A stretch of 64,000 nt of DNA, taken from the NCBI GenBank assembly GCA_963837355.1, contig CAWIMY010000007.1, positions 1,240,001-1,304,000 on the forward strand, given 5' to 3'. The DNA comes from Aureispira sp963837355. Its GTDB lineage: Bacteria > Bacteroidota > Bacteroidia > Chitinophagales > Saprospiraceae. This document shows, in pieces, positions 53,806 to 63,078 of this stretch. Numbering within the stretch: the stretch's first letter is position 1; each line of letters begins with the position of its first letter. The notes below the pieces were generated by a model, which ran no database searches, was not told the DNA's origin, and saw only the letters and a program-made list of their open reading frames with translations. Made by a program: the position numbers and the translations under genes.

Positions 53806-54541
53806 TATTGATTGTAATGGCGATAGTACGGGCTTTATCAATGTTAGTCTTGGTGGCGGCAACGCGCCCTACACCTATATGTGGAGCAATGGCGATCCAA
53901 CCCAAGATTTGGCCAATTTGAACGGCGGCAGTTACGGCTTGACCGTAACGGATTCCAGTGGTTGTGTGGTTAATTTGGGACCTTTGGTTGTAACAGAACC
54001 CTTCCCAATTGTCCTACAACTCGATACGATTATTAATCCAACTTGTGCCACTACCACAGATGGACAAATTTTAATCACTACACTCGGAGGAACAGCGCCT
54101 TACAATTATGCGTGGAATACCATTCCCGTAGCAACGACCGAAGATTTGGCGAGCCTGTCCGCAGGAACTTATCAAGTGGTTCTCACCGACGACAATGGCT
54201 GTGTGTTGACCAGTCCAATCTATACCGTTACCGCTCCCGCCGCACTTACGGTTAATTTAGATTCTCTATTGGATGTCAGTTGTAACAGTGTGGGCGATGG
54301 CGCGATTTATTCAACGCCTTCAGGCGGCACGGCACCTTATACCTATGTATGGAGCAATGGCGATAGTTTAAATAACATTACACGTCTCAATGGCGGTATT
54401 TATACGGCAACAATTACCGATACCAATGGTTGCCAATTCATCTTTGGCCCCATCACAATTAGAGAACCTGCGGTATTAACAGCAGTCACTGATAGCATCA
54501 ATCGATTTGTCTTGTGCAGGCGATTCTTCTGGCTTCATTAA
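53774..54541 (+). CDS. Second SprB-repeat protein, fragment 3
   Basis: Third stretch of the same gene, about three SprB repeats (DCNGDSTGFINVSLGGGNAPYTYMWSNG, YTYVWSNGDSLNNITRL). It breaks near 54505, where removing one T from CGATTTGTC gives SINRLSCAGDSSGFINVS and joins the next fragment. Confidence 0.65.
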   Translation: MLTVVLDSLNSIDCNGDSTGFINVSLGGGNAPYTYMWSNGDPTQDLANLNGGSYGLTVTDSSGCVVNLGPLVVTEPFPIVLQLDTIINPTCATTTDGQILITTLGGTAPYNYAWNTIPVATTEDLASLSAGTYQVVLTDDNGCVLTSPIYTVTAPAALTVNLDSLLDVSCNSVGDGAIYSTPSGGTAPYTYVWSNGDSLNNITRLNGGIYTATITDTNGCQFIFGPITIREPAVLTAVTDSINRFVLCRRFFWLH

Positions 54542-56498
54542 CGTAAGTGTGGGCGGGGGCAATTCTCCTTACCAATACGATTGGAGCAACGGCGATACCA
54601 CGCAAGACCTCAACGGCCTCAGTGGCGGCAATTATATCTTAATTATAACCGATTCTAGCGGTTGTACCGTTAATTTAGGGCCTTTGACCGTGAATGAACC
54701 TACTTCAATTACTCTAGATACGGCTGTTCTCCAAAATGTATCGTGTAATGGCGCTGCGGATGGACAAATTACCTTGACGATCTTAGGCGGTACCCTTCCT
54801 TATGCTTATTTGTGGAGCAATAGTGCGACTACGCGTGATTTGATAGGTATTAATGGCGGTACTTATACCGTGACCATTACGGATGCGAATGCTTGTACTC
54901 TAGATAGCCTTTCCTTTGTTATAACAGAACCTACCATACTGGCGATCAACTTAGATAGTCTCAACGACATTACTTGTAATGGCGCTGCAAATGGGGCGAT
55001 TTATACCAACAGTACGGGCGGCACATCGCCTTATACTTACTTGTGGAGTAGTGGAGCAACGACAGCTAGCATTGATAGCCTCAATGCAGGTACTTATGAC
55101 CTCACGGTAACGGATGCGAACAATTGTACCGTAGCCTTGACAGGGACAATCATCAACGAACCCGCACTGCTAACCATTGCTTTGGACAGCTTAGGGTTTG
55201 AAGTCTGCGCGAACAACAGCAACGATGGTTTTATTGATGTGCAAGCGTTGGGGGGTACAGGGCCATATACTTACGTCTGGACGGATACCGCCCAAAACAG
55301 TCGTTTGTTTGTAGGAGATAGTTTTCCTACAGCCTCCGCAGGTCTCTACAGGGTAATTGTGACCGATGCGAATGCTTGTATTACTTTTAATGATTATAAC
55401 CTTAGTGCCTTGTCAGATATACAAGTGAATTTGGACAGTACCGCTACGGCTACTTGTGCTACAAATACCGATGGAGCTATTTATATCAGTACTTCTAGTG
55501 GGGTAGGTTCTTATACTTATAATTGGAACAATGGAACTACTAACCAAGATTTGCTCAATGTGGCAGTTGGAGCTTATTCAATAACTGTGACAGACAGCTT
55601 GGGTTGTCAAGTCATCAAAACATATAGTGTTACTAACCCAAGGTTAGTCAACATTACTATAGATAGTACTAATGATGTTCTTTGTAATGGAGACCAAACA
55701 GGAAATATCTATGCTTCTACCACTGGTAATTCCTTTTTTCATGTCTATGACTGGAACAATGGAGCTGCAACTTTGGATTTGTTAAATATTTCAGGGGGCA
55801 TTTACATACTGACCGTAACAGATGTTAGAGATAGTTGTGAATATGTATCAGATACTGTGTTTATTGAGCAACCTGATTCCTTATCTTCTACAGTAGTCAG
55901 TTTGACTCCAGAAACTTGTGCTGGAAGTAGTGCAGATGGAGCTATTACTGTTAATATTACAGGAGGAGTGATGCCCTATAGGTATGAGTGGCTATTTTAT
56001 AATGTTACTTCTAATACCTTGACCAATGCTTCAGCAGGCCAAGCTACTTTATTAACAGTAGATGCCAACAATTGCTTTATTTTTCAAAACGTCACTATTC
56101 CTGCAATTTCTGATATTACTATTAACTTAGATAGTATTCGTAGAGCTAGTTGTATATACAGTAGGGATGGGCATCTCACTGTGAGTGCTACAGGAGGAAT
56201 AGGGGATTACAGCTATAGCTGGAGCAATGGAGTTAATACGCCTGTTAATGATAGCTTGGGAGGCTATTGGCAATATCCCTTGACTTATACAGTAGCAGTG
56301 ACAGATAGTTTGGGCTGTACCGTATCAGAGGATTTTTACATAGGTTCACCAGATTCTCTTAAAGCGGCCCTACTATCAATAACATTACCTGTGATAGTGT
56401 TAATAACGGTCAAATCAGTGTTTTTACCGCTGGCGGAAATGGCTCTTATCAATATAGGTGGTCCAATGGAGATAGTACGAGATTTATTACAGGGTTGA
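54507..56498 (+). CDS. Second SprB-repeat protein, fragment 4
   Basis: Longest fragment (663 aa) of the same gene, about nine SprB repeats (YQYDWSNGDTTQDLNGL, YAYLWSNSATTRDLIGI). From about 55600 to 56700 the DNA is visibly more AT-rich than the flanking repeats. The frame breaks at 56366-56369 (GGCC); a restored base gives GPTINNITCDSVNNGQISVF and YRWSNGDSTRFITGL, clearly the next repeat. Confidence 0.7.
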   Translation: MSCAGDSSGFINVSVGGGNSPYQYDWSNGDTTQDLNGLSGGNYILIITDSSGCTVNLGPLTVNEPTSITLDTAVLQNVSCNGAADGQITLTILGGTLPYAYLWSNSATTRDLIGINGGTYTVTITDANACTLDSLSFVITEPTILAINLDSLNDITCNGAANGAIYTNSTGGTSPYTYLWSSGATTASIDSLNAGTYDLTVTDANNCTVALTGTIINEPALLTIALDSLGFEVCANNSNDGFIDVQALGGTGPYTYVWTDTAQNSRLFVGDSFPTASAGLYRVIVTDANACITFNDYNLSALSDIQVNLDSTATATCATNTDGAIYISTSSGVGSYTYNWNNGTTNQDLLNVAVGAYSITVTDSLGCQVIKTYSVTNPRLVNITIDSTNDVLCNGDQTGNIYASTTGNSFFHVYDWNNGAATLDLLNISGGIYILTVTDVRDSCEYVSDTVFIEQPDSLSSTVVSLTPETCAGSSADGAITVNITGGVMPYRYEWLFYNVTSNTLTNASAGQATLLTVDANNCFIFQNVTIPAISDITINLDSIRRASCIYSRDGHLTVSATGGIGDYSYSWSNGVNTPVNDSLGGYWQYPLTYTVAVTDSLGCTVSEDFYIGSPDSLKAALLSITLPVIVLITVKSVFLPLAEMALINIGGPMEIVRDLLQG

Positions 56499-57130
56499 GT
56501 GCTGGAACCTATACCGTGACTATTACAGACCGAGAGGGGTGTACAAGGATAGATGATTTCCTTATAGAGGATAATAACCCTATAATCAATCCTTATATTG
56601 GGCAAGTAGGAACTAGAGATACCACAGTAGATTGGGGAAGCACAGTAATCTTGGATGCAGGTAATATACCAATTGGTCAATTTGTAAATTATGTTTGGCA
56701 AAACCTAAGTACACTAGATAATCCCAACATTGACGATGCTAATGCAGCCAGTACGACTAGCACCCCCGAACCTAGCGAAAGCGGCCGTTATCAGTTTTTA
56801 CTGACCGCCACCTCCGCCGATGGTTGTGTCGATACAGGCAGTGTTTATTTGGAAGTAGAAATACAGGAGTTTTTGGGAATGCCTACGGCTTTTACACCCA
56901 ATGGAGACGGCATCAACGATTTTTATCGTCCTGCCAACATTGACCCACAGTTTATAGAGGTCTTTAGAATTTTCAACCGCTGGGGACAGTTGCTCCACGA
57001 GGGAAGCCAATGGGATGGTACTTATCAAAACCAAGAACAACCCATGGATGGTTATATTTATTACATCGAATACCAGCAACCAGGACAACAAGCCCGCCAA
57101 TTGCGCGGAGAATTTACGTTGATCCGTTAA
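56495..57130 (+). CDS. Second SprB-repeat protein, C-terminus with T9SS type B signal
   Basis: Last 211 aa of the gene begun at 52328. After the final repeat end (SAGTYTVTITDREGC) and a PKD-like strand region comes a gliding-motility-associated C-terminal domain: GMPTAFTPNGDGINDFYRP, FRIFNRWGQLLHEGSQWDGTY, MDGYIYYIEY, ending RGEFTLIR. This T9SS type B domain directs export and surface attachment. Confidence 0.85.
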   Translation: MSAGTYTVTITDREGCTRIDDFLIEDNNPIINPYIGQVGTRDTTVDWGSTVILDAGNIPIGQFVNYVWQNLSTLDNPNIDDANAASTTSTPEPSESGRYQFLLTATSADGCVDTGSVYLEVEIQEFLGMPTAFTPNGDGINDFYRPANIDPQFIEVFRIFNRWGQLLHEGSQWDGTYQNQEQPMDGYIYYIEYQQPGQQARQLRGEFTLIR

Positions 57131-57374
57131 TAGATGTTGATAAACAATGAAAAAGTTGGTAAAAAGGGCTGTTCTTCGGAGCAGCCCTTTTTTTGTATCC
57201 TTATAAATGACTTAGAGTAACGTTCAGATTATGAAGGGCTTATTTTTGTTTTTGCTCAAATTTCCCTAGAAAATAAATAATTAAAAAACATAGAGCAGCG
57301 AATGCCCGCTTCTTCTCGTTATAGATACACTTCACCTTAACACCCCCTTAACAATTGACACCAACCAATCTCTT

Positions 57375-59939
57375 ATGTTACGACTTTTAATCACCTTATG
57401 CAGCAGTGTTATTCTGTGCAGTGTCTTTTGGCTCAACGGCCAAACGATAGACTGGACATCTAGCACGCTCTCCGAAACAATCCCACTAGACACGGTACCG
57501 CCCGCCCCTTCAAAAGGTCAAGGAACTGCTTCTCAAAAAGAACCAACCACCGCGCATAACCACCAGCATCAACACAACCATAACCACCAACATGACGGCT
57601 GGAGCTGTGGCACGGATGAATTGCTAGCCCGCTTGTACAAACAACAACCCGCCCTGCGCCAGCAAGTGGAGCAAAAAGAACAACTTTGGCGTCGCCAAGT
57701 CGAAACAGGCCAGCGCTTCAATGCTACGGGTGGCGTGCATACCATTCCTGTGGTGGTACACTTGGTACACAACAACGGCCCTGCTAACCTCACCAATACC
57801 GAGGTGCAATCGGCCATTCAGTACCTCAACGATGCTTTTGCGAACATTGGTTATTACAACCCCGCCACAGGAGCGGATACCGAGATTCAGTTTTGCTTGG
57901 CGCAACGCGATCCCTTGGGCAACGGCACCACGGGCATTACCCGCACAGTCTCTACTTTGACCGTCATGGATATGAATACGGATGATGCGGCCCTCAAAGC
58001 ACTCATTCGTTGGGATGCCAACGATTATATTAATATTTGGGTCGTGGACGAAGTAATTGGCGGCACGGCTGGTTACGCATATTTGCCCTCAGCGCATGGC
58101 AACAGTGTCGATGGGGTAGTAATCGAAGACCGCTTCATGGGCTTTACGCCTGGCGAAACCTCTGTCTTAATACATGAACTAGGACACTATTTTGGGTTGT
58201 ACCATACATTTGAAGGAGGCTGTACCAACAACAGTTGTACGGCTGATGGCGACAAGGTCTGTGATACCCCGCCCGATAATACGACGGCGCGGCCACCCTG
58301 TTCTGTGGCAACCAATTCTTGTAACTCCGACGAGGACGATACGTCTACCAACAACCCCTTTCGGTCAACGGCTCTAGGAGGACAAGGCGACCAACCCGAC
58401 CAGAAAGAAAATTACATGGATTACTCGGACTTGGCTTGTTACGACCGCTTTTCGCAAGGGCAAGTAGATCGGATGCAGTTCTTTTTGCATGGTGATCGCG
58501 CCAGTTTATTGCTGTCGCAAGGTTGCCAACCTGCTTGTGTAGGCGCGCCCATTACTGCTGCGTTTACTCCTAGTGCTTTGACTACTACCGCAGGTACGGC
58601 GATTACGTTTACGAACAACAGTCTCAACGCTACGGCTTACGACTGGTATGTGGATGGAGTGGCTTTCTCTACAGCTGCCAATAGCAGTTATAACTTTCCG
58701 ACGGTAGGCACTTTTTGGATCAAGTTGGATGCCCTTAATGGAGACCCCAATTGTACGCAAAGTGATTCGATTCAAATCACCGTATTTTGTGCGCCGCCTT
58801 GTGGCGAAATTTGTGACAATGGTATCGACGACGATGGCAATGGGCAAATTGATTGTTTTGATACTACTTGTACGTGTGCGCCTTGCTCGGCAGATAAAGG
58901 TACTTATTGGTATTTTGGCGACAATGCGGGCTTGAATTTTAGTTCGGGAACACCCGTGAGCCTTACCAATGGCCGCGTACGCACTTCCGAAGCCAGTACA
59001 ACCATTAGTGATGTTAATGGCAATTTGTTGTTTTATACCGACGGCATTACCGTCTGGAACCGCAACCATTTAGTGATGGCCAATGGAACGGGGCTATTAG
59101 GCAATACGAGTACGGCGCAAATGGTGGTCGTACCCAAACCCAACGATCCTAGTATTTATTACCTGTTCATTCCTCCCATGCAGAATTTTACCAATGGGCT
59201 TACTTATTCTACTATAGACCTCTCCCTCAACGGTAATTTGGGGGCGGTAACAGCGAAAAATATTCCCGTTACGAGTTTCAAAACCACGGAAGGGATTACG
59301 GCTATCAAACATTGCAATAACAAAGATTATTGGGTCATTGCCAAAGAATGGCAGAGCAACCGCTATGTAGTGGTGCCCGTCACTTCAGCAGGGGTTAGTC
59401 CGACCTTCTCTTCCCAAAACATTGGCCGTGCCCACACCAACATTGGCCCCAATAACAATGCTAATGCGATCACTACGTTACGCGGTAGTCCAGATGGTAA
59501 CCGCCTAGCCACCTACTATCGCGTGGATAGAGGCTATGAAATTTTTGATTTTGATAAAAGTACAGGCGTTTTGTCAAACAATACTTATTGGAATACTACT
59601 AATAATACGGTAGCGATTGGGTTAGAATTTTCGCCGAATGGACGGTTTTTATACAGCTCTACGCTGGGCTTTTGGCGAATTTACCAATACGATTTGACGG
59701 TGCCTACAGCAGCGGCTATTGCTGCCTCGGCCTATGAAGTGACCAACGATACCCGAGGAGGAGCCATTCAGTTGGGGCCGATCAGAAAATTTACCGCGCA
59801 CGAAATGTCGAAACTTCCTTGGATGTCATCAACAACCCCGACTTACAAGGAGCCGCTTGTAACTACCAAGGAGCAGCAGTCAATTTATCGCCGCGCAGTA
59901 GCCGTTTGGGCTTACCCAACTTCATCAAAGAATATGTGA
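57375..59939 (+). CDS. Pappalysin-like M43 metalloprotease-SprB protein, N-terminal part
   Basis: First 854 aa of a third giant gene (rejoined 57375-62323, 1649 aa). Signal peptide (LLITLCSSVILCSVFWLNGQ), a His-rich segment (HNHQHQHNHNHQHD), then an M43 metalloprotease with the zinc motif HELGHYFGLYH at ~267-277 and Met-turn YMDYSDLACYDRF at ~348. A PKD-like domain, a Cys-rich CDNGIDDDGNGQIDC unit and a propeller-like region (TYWYFGDNAGLNFSSG, LLFYTDGITVWN) follow. The frame breaks at the GGGGCC near 59774-59779; one restored base gives LGPDQKIYRARNVETSLDVINNPDL. Confidence 0.87.
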   Translation: MLRLLITLCSSVILCSVFWLNGQTIDWTSSTLSETIPLDTVPPAPSKGQGTASQKEPTTAHNHQHQHNHNHQHDGWSCGTDELLARLYKQQPALRQQVEQKEQLWRRQVETGQRFNATGGVHTIPVVVHLVHNNGPANLTNTEVQSAIQYLNDAFANIGYYNPATGADTEIQFCLAQRDPLGNGTTGITRTVSTLTVMDMNTDDAALKALIRWDANDYINIWVVDEVIGGTAGYAYLPSAHGNSVDGVVIEDRFMGFTPGETSVLIHELGHYFGLYHTFEGGCTNNSCTADGDKVCDTPPDNTTARPPCSVATNSCNSDEDDTSTNNPFRSTALGGQGDQPDQKENYMDYSDLACYDRFSQGQVDRMQFFLHGDRASLLLSQGCQPACVGAPITAAFTPSALTTTAGTAITFTNNSLNATAYDWYVDGVAFSTAANSSYNFPTVGTFWIKLDALNGDPNCTQSDSIQITVFCAPPCGEICDNGIDDDGNGQIDCFDTTCTCAPCSADKGTYWYFGDNAGLNFSSGTPVSLTNGRVRTSEASTTISDVNGNLLFYTDGITVWNRNHLVMANGTGLLGNTSTAQMVVVPKPNDPSIYYLFIPPMQNFTNGLTYSTIDLSLNGNLGAVTAKNIPVTSFKTTEGITAIKHCNNKDYWVIAKEWQSNRYVVVPVTSAGVSPTFSSQNIGRAHTNIGPNNNANAITTLRGSPDGNRLATYYRVDRGYEIFDFDKSTGVLSNNTYWNTTNNTVAIGLEFSPNGRFLYSSTLGFWRIYQYDLTVPTAAAIAASAYEVTNDTRGGAIQLGPIRKFTAHEMSKLPWMSSTTPTYKEPLVTTKEQQSIYRRAVAVWAYPTSSKNM

Positions 59940-62323
59940 CGGAGCCAATAGAGAGTTTTCTAACAGGGCCACAGTACATTTGTAATGTCAATAGTGGGAG
60001 TATTGAGCGCTATGCGATTTCGGATTTTCAGTGTAATATTGATACGGTAATGTGGTACCACAATGGGGTGAATACAGTTAACAGTACCACCGACAGCGTT
60101 TTGTTGCTCAATGCGGCCGTTTCGGGCACTGACACCTTACGGGTAACGATGGTTAGTCCTTGTACCACCAAAACCGATACGTTAATTATTCGAACGATTA
60201 TTGCGCCCACTATTAATTTGGGGCCTGATACGTCGGTTTGTCAAAATGGTTTGGTGAGTTTTAACATTGGGCAAGGCTACCAATCTTGTATTTGGCAAGA
60301 CAATTCTCAAGATTCTATTTTTACAGCGACCGAATCGGGGCAGTATTGGGTGACCTGTACGACTTATTGCGGCACTACGTACACCGATACGGTAGAAGTA
60401 ACGGTTGATACCTTGCCCGTGGTGAGTTATCCCGATTCTACCATTAATTTGGGTGATACCCTACGCTATACCTTAGGGACAGGTGGCAGTGGTTATCAAC
60501 ACCAATGGTCTCCAAACCAAGGGATCAGTTGCGATACGTGTGAGCTGCCCCTTTTCTATCCCACTAGCACGACTACCTATTACCACATAATGACTAATAG
60601 CCTAGGTTGTGTGAGTTTGGATTCCTTTACGGTAACGGTTCTTAATAACTGTTCTCCTAGGTTGACCTTAGATAGTATTAGTAATGTTTGTGGCCTAACA
60701 GGGGCGGGATATTTGCAGGTGCAAGGCATCAATGGATTGGCTCCGTATCGTTACGCTTGGTTCACAGGCGACACCACTAACAGCATTCAAAATCTATTAG
60801 CGGGAGACTATTACGTGACCTTAACCGACACGGCCAACTGCTTCTTTATAGATACGTTTACCATTTTAGCGGGTATTGTGCCGACCATCAGCAATGCGCA
60901 AGTTATTGATCCTACTTGTGGGTTAAATAATGGCCAAGTAATAATAACAGCCGCCAACGCCCAAGGCTATTTATGGTCGACAGGCGACACGACCGCCACG
61001 CTCCAAAATCTAGGAGTAGGCAATTATACCCTAACATTGACAGGTACAGCAGGTTGTACGGCAGTATTTAGCTATGCTTTGTCCAATACCAATGCGCCCG
61101 CGATTCAATTGGATAGTTTGGGCAACGCTTGTGGTGGGGGAGCCTTAGGCTACCTGCAAGTACAAGGCAATGGAGGAACGGCTCCTTATACTTACTTGTG
61201 GTCGACGGGCGATACAACGGCGAGTCTTCAAAATTTACCGACAGGGGACTACGTGGTTACCTTGACCGATGGCAGCAATTGCGCTGTTCTTGATACTTTT
61301 AGTATTGATACGGCCGATCTACCTGCTGTGGTGGTGCCGCGCCTCGTTAATCCTACTTGTGGCCTCAGCAATGGAGAAATTGGTTTGAACACCATTTTTA
61401 CTCAAGGCTATTTATGGTCGACAGGAGATACCAGCGCCGCGCTCTTGAATTTGCCAGCAGGCAGTTACCAAGTCACGCTCACCAGTGCTGATGGTTGTAC
61501 CGATACGGCAAGCTATGTCTTAACTAATATTCCACCACCAACCTTACAAATTGACAGCATCACTGCGGCCAGTTGTGATTCGGCCAACGGCAGCATTGCC
61601 TTGCAAGCACCCAATCCTTTGGCGACTTATCAGTATCAATGGTCTACGGGTGATACCACGGCACAGCTCACCAATCTAACGGCAGGCACATACTGGGTGA
61701 CCATTAGTGATAATAACAACTGTCAAGACAGCCTAGCGATTGTTGTTCCTGGGTTGCCAAATGCCAACTTAGCGGCTTATATCAATACCGTAGGCTTAGA
61801 CAGTGCGTTGCTCAATGCAGGGCAGTTGTTTACGCTAGGGGCAGGCAGCGACGAGCGTCCGCAAGGCATCCAATATACTTGGTCCATTGATGTTCTACAG
61901 GGAGGGAGTATTACTTTGGACAGTAGTAACGTACCCAATACCACAGGTATCGCCAGCGATACAGGGCAGTACCAATTGCGTATTGTCGCGACCAATGCCG
62001 CAGGCTGTAGTGTCTCCGACACCGTGTGGTTAACCGTCGAAGACGTTCGTTTTTTAGGGGTGCCCAATGCCTTTACGCCCAATGGCGATGGGGTGAATGA
62101 GGTGTTTATGCCTATTGGTTTAACGGCGGATCAAGTACAAGCTTTTATTATCTACAACCGCTGGGGCAACGTGGTTTTTGAAGCCAAAGATGGCCAAATG
62201 GCTTGGGACGGCACTTATCAAGGACAAGAACAGCCCATTGATGGCTATATCTATTATTTGAGTTATCAATTGCCAGGAGAAGCACCCGTGATTTTGCGTG
62301 GTGAAGTGATGTTGGTGCGGTAA
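59819..62323 (+). CDS. M43-SprB protein, C-terminal part with T9SS type B signal
   Basis: Second part of the gene begun at 57375; coding in this frame starts near 59780. It finishes the propeller-like region, passes through Ig/PKD-like units (SVCQNGLVSFNIGQGY) and then about five shorter SprB repeats (PYTYLWSTGDTTASLQNL, DYVVTLTD). It ends in a T9SS type B domain: GVPNAFTPNGDGVNEVFMP, YNRWGNVVFEAKDG, IDGYIYYLSY, RGEVMLVR. The whole protein would be a secreted or surface-anchored protease. Confidence 0.85.
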   Translation: MDVINNPDLQGAACNYQGAAVNLSPRSSRLGLPNFIKEYVTEPIESFLTGPQYICNVNSGSIERYAISDFQCNIDTVMWYHNGVNTVNSTTDSVLLLNAAVSGTDTLRVTMVSPCTTKTDTLIIRTIIAPTINLGPDTSVCQNGLVSFNIGQGYQSCIWQDNSQDSIFTATESGQYWVTCTTYCGTTYTDTVEVTVDTLPVVSYPDSTINLGDTLRYTLGTGGSGYQHQWSPNQGISCDTCELPLFYPTSTTTYYHIMTNSLGCVSLDSFTVTVLNNCSPRLTLDSISNVCGLTGAGYLQVQGINGLAPYRYAWFTGDTTNSIQNLLAGDYYVTLTDTANCFFIDTFTILAGIVPTISNAQVIDPTCGLNNGQVIITAANAQGYLWSTGDTTATLQNLGVGNYTLTLTGTAGCTAVFSYALSNTNAPAIQLDSLGNACGGGALGYLQVQGNGGTAPYTYLWSTGDTTASLQNLPTGDYVVTLTDGSNCAVLDTFSIDTADLPAVVVPRLVNPTCGLSNGEIGLNTIFTQGYLWSTGDTSAALLNLPAGSYQVTLTSADGCTDTASYVLTNIPPPTLQIDSITAASCDSANGSIALQAPNPLATYQYQWSTGDTTAQLTNLTAGTYWVTISDNNNCQDSLAIVVPGLPNANLAAYINTVGLDSALLNAGQLFTLGAGSDERPQGIQYTWSIDVLQGGSITLDSSNVPNTTGIASDTGQYQLRIVATNAAGCSVSDTVWLTVEDVRFLGVPNAFTPNGDGVNEVFMPIGLTADQVQAFIIYNRWGNVVFEAKDGQMAWDGTYQGQEQPIDGYIYYLSYQLPGEAPVILRGEVMLVR

Positions 62324-62400
62324 AGAAATAAATCTAGCACAACAAGAAAGGGCTTGCTAGCGCTTATTATTTTTCGTGAATAGTAACGAGGTAGAATAAA

Positions 62401-62433
62401 AAAAGGGTAAGTCTCAATGAGACTTACCCTTTT
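62401..62433. terminator. Bidirectional intrinsic terminator
   Basis: A perfect 15-bp stem (AAAAGGGTAAGTCTC with GAGACTTACCCTTTT, three-base loop) with A/T runs on both sides. It lies between the convergent giant protease gene and the 45-aa gene and can serve both. Confidence 0.9.
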
Positions 62434-62449
62434 ACATGCTTGGTTGTTT

Positions 62450-62587
62450 TTATTTCTTCTTTTTTGAATGTTCCTCCTTATTTGGTTTAGAAGGATTACC
62501 CGGCTTTTCGTCAGAATGCTTGGGGGTTTTTTTCTCTGTAGGTTGCTTCTGATCTTTGTTCTTATTCTTGTCTTTATCGTTTGACAT
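62450..62587 (-). CDS. 45-aa Lys-rich small protein
   Basis: A 45-aa ORF starting MSNDKDKNKNKDQKQ and ending in SKKKK, extremely rich in Lys, Asn, Asp and Pro. It has an ATG and stop, and a strong terminator right after it. Short hydrophilic proteins of this type are common in Bacteroidota. No function is known; it is likely disordered. A longer frame in the same strand region (62266-62634) has random composition and was not taken. Confidence 0.5.
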   Translation of the reverse strand: MSNDKDKNKNKDQKQPTEKKTPKHSDEKPGNPSKPNKEEHSKKKK

Positions 62588-62737
62588 GTTAATTTGGTTT
62601 TGTAAACGTTTAATAATGTTTGTACTATGAACAAGGATACAATCTATATTGTTTTAATTTATTTAAATTTTTTTTTAATGAAGTAGACTTTCATCCACTG
62701 TGATGTTACGACATAACTAAATATTCCCATAGTTAAT

Positions 62738-62952
62738 TAGACTTTATTACGAATAGCCTTGCAGCGAAAAAAGGATCTTTTTCCCTCACTCGGCGTTAAA
62801 AATTAATCCCATAGCGCAAAATCGGTATGAGCTGAATTTTACTTCGTGAGCCCTTCGGGGTTTGCCTTGATTACTTTGTGAACTCGCAAGCTCGGTTGAT
62901 GAAAAAAACTCTCTTTTTGATCTCTATACAATCCCATTCGTAATAAAGTCTA
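62738..62952. mobile_element. Candidate MITE: 215-bp element with 17-bp terminal inverted repeats
   Basis: TAGACTTTATTACGAAT at 62738-62754 is perfectly mirrored by ATTCGTAATAAAGTCTA at 62936-62952. The ~180 bases between have no ORF. No clear target-site duplication is visible. This fits a non-autonomous transposable element or the remnant of an insertion sequence. Confidence 0.5.
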
Positions 62953-63016
62953 TTGATTAAGGAATGGGAGCTATTAAATAAAATTTGGAGGTCTTGCTTA
63001 TTATGGATCTACCCCC

Positions 63017-63062
63017 AATAAAACAAGAAGGCTACTCGCAGGAGTAGCCTTCTTGTTTTATT
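63017..63062 (-). terminator. Palindromic terminator after the 37-aa gene
   Basis: A perfect 21-bp inverted repeat (63017-63037 with 63042-63062, four-base loop GCAG), T-rich at the outer end on the minus strand. It lies 17 bases after the stop of the 37-aa gene. Confidence 0.85.
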
Positions 63063-63078
63063 CCATAGTAGTAAGGAG

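Noticed and set aside
62266..62634. 122-codon minus-strand frame covering the terminator and the 45-aa gene
   Set aside because: It runs through a perfect terminator hairpin and into the end of the giant protease gene; random composition. The 45-aa frame within the same region is more credible.
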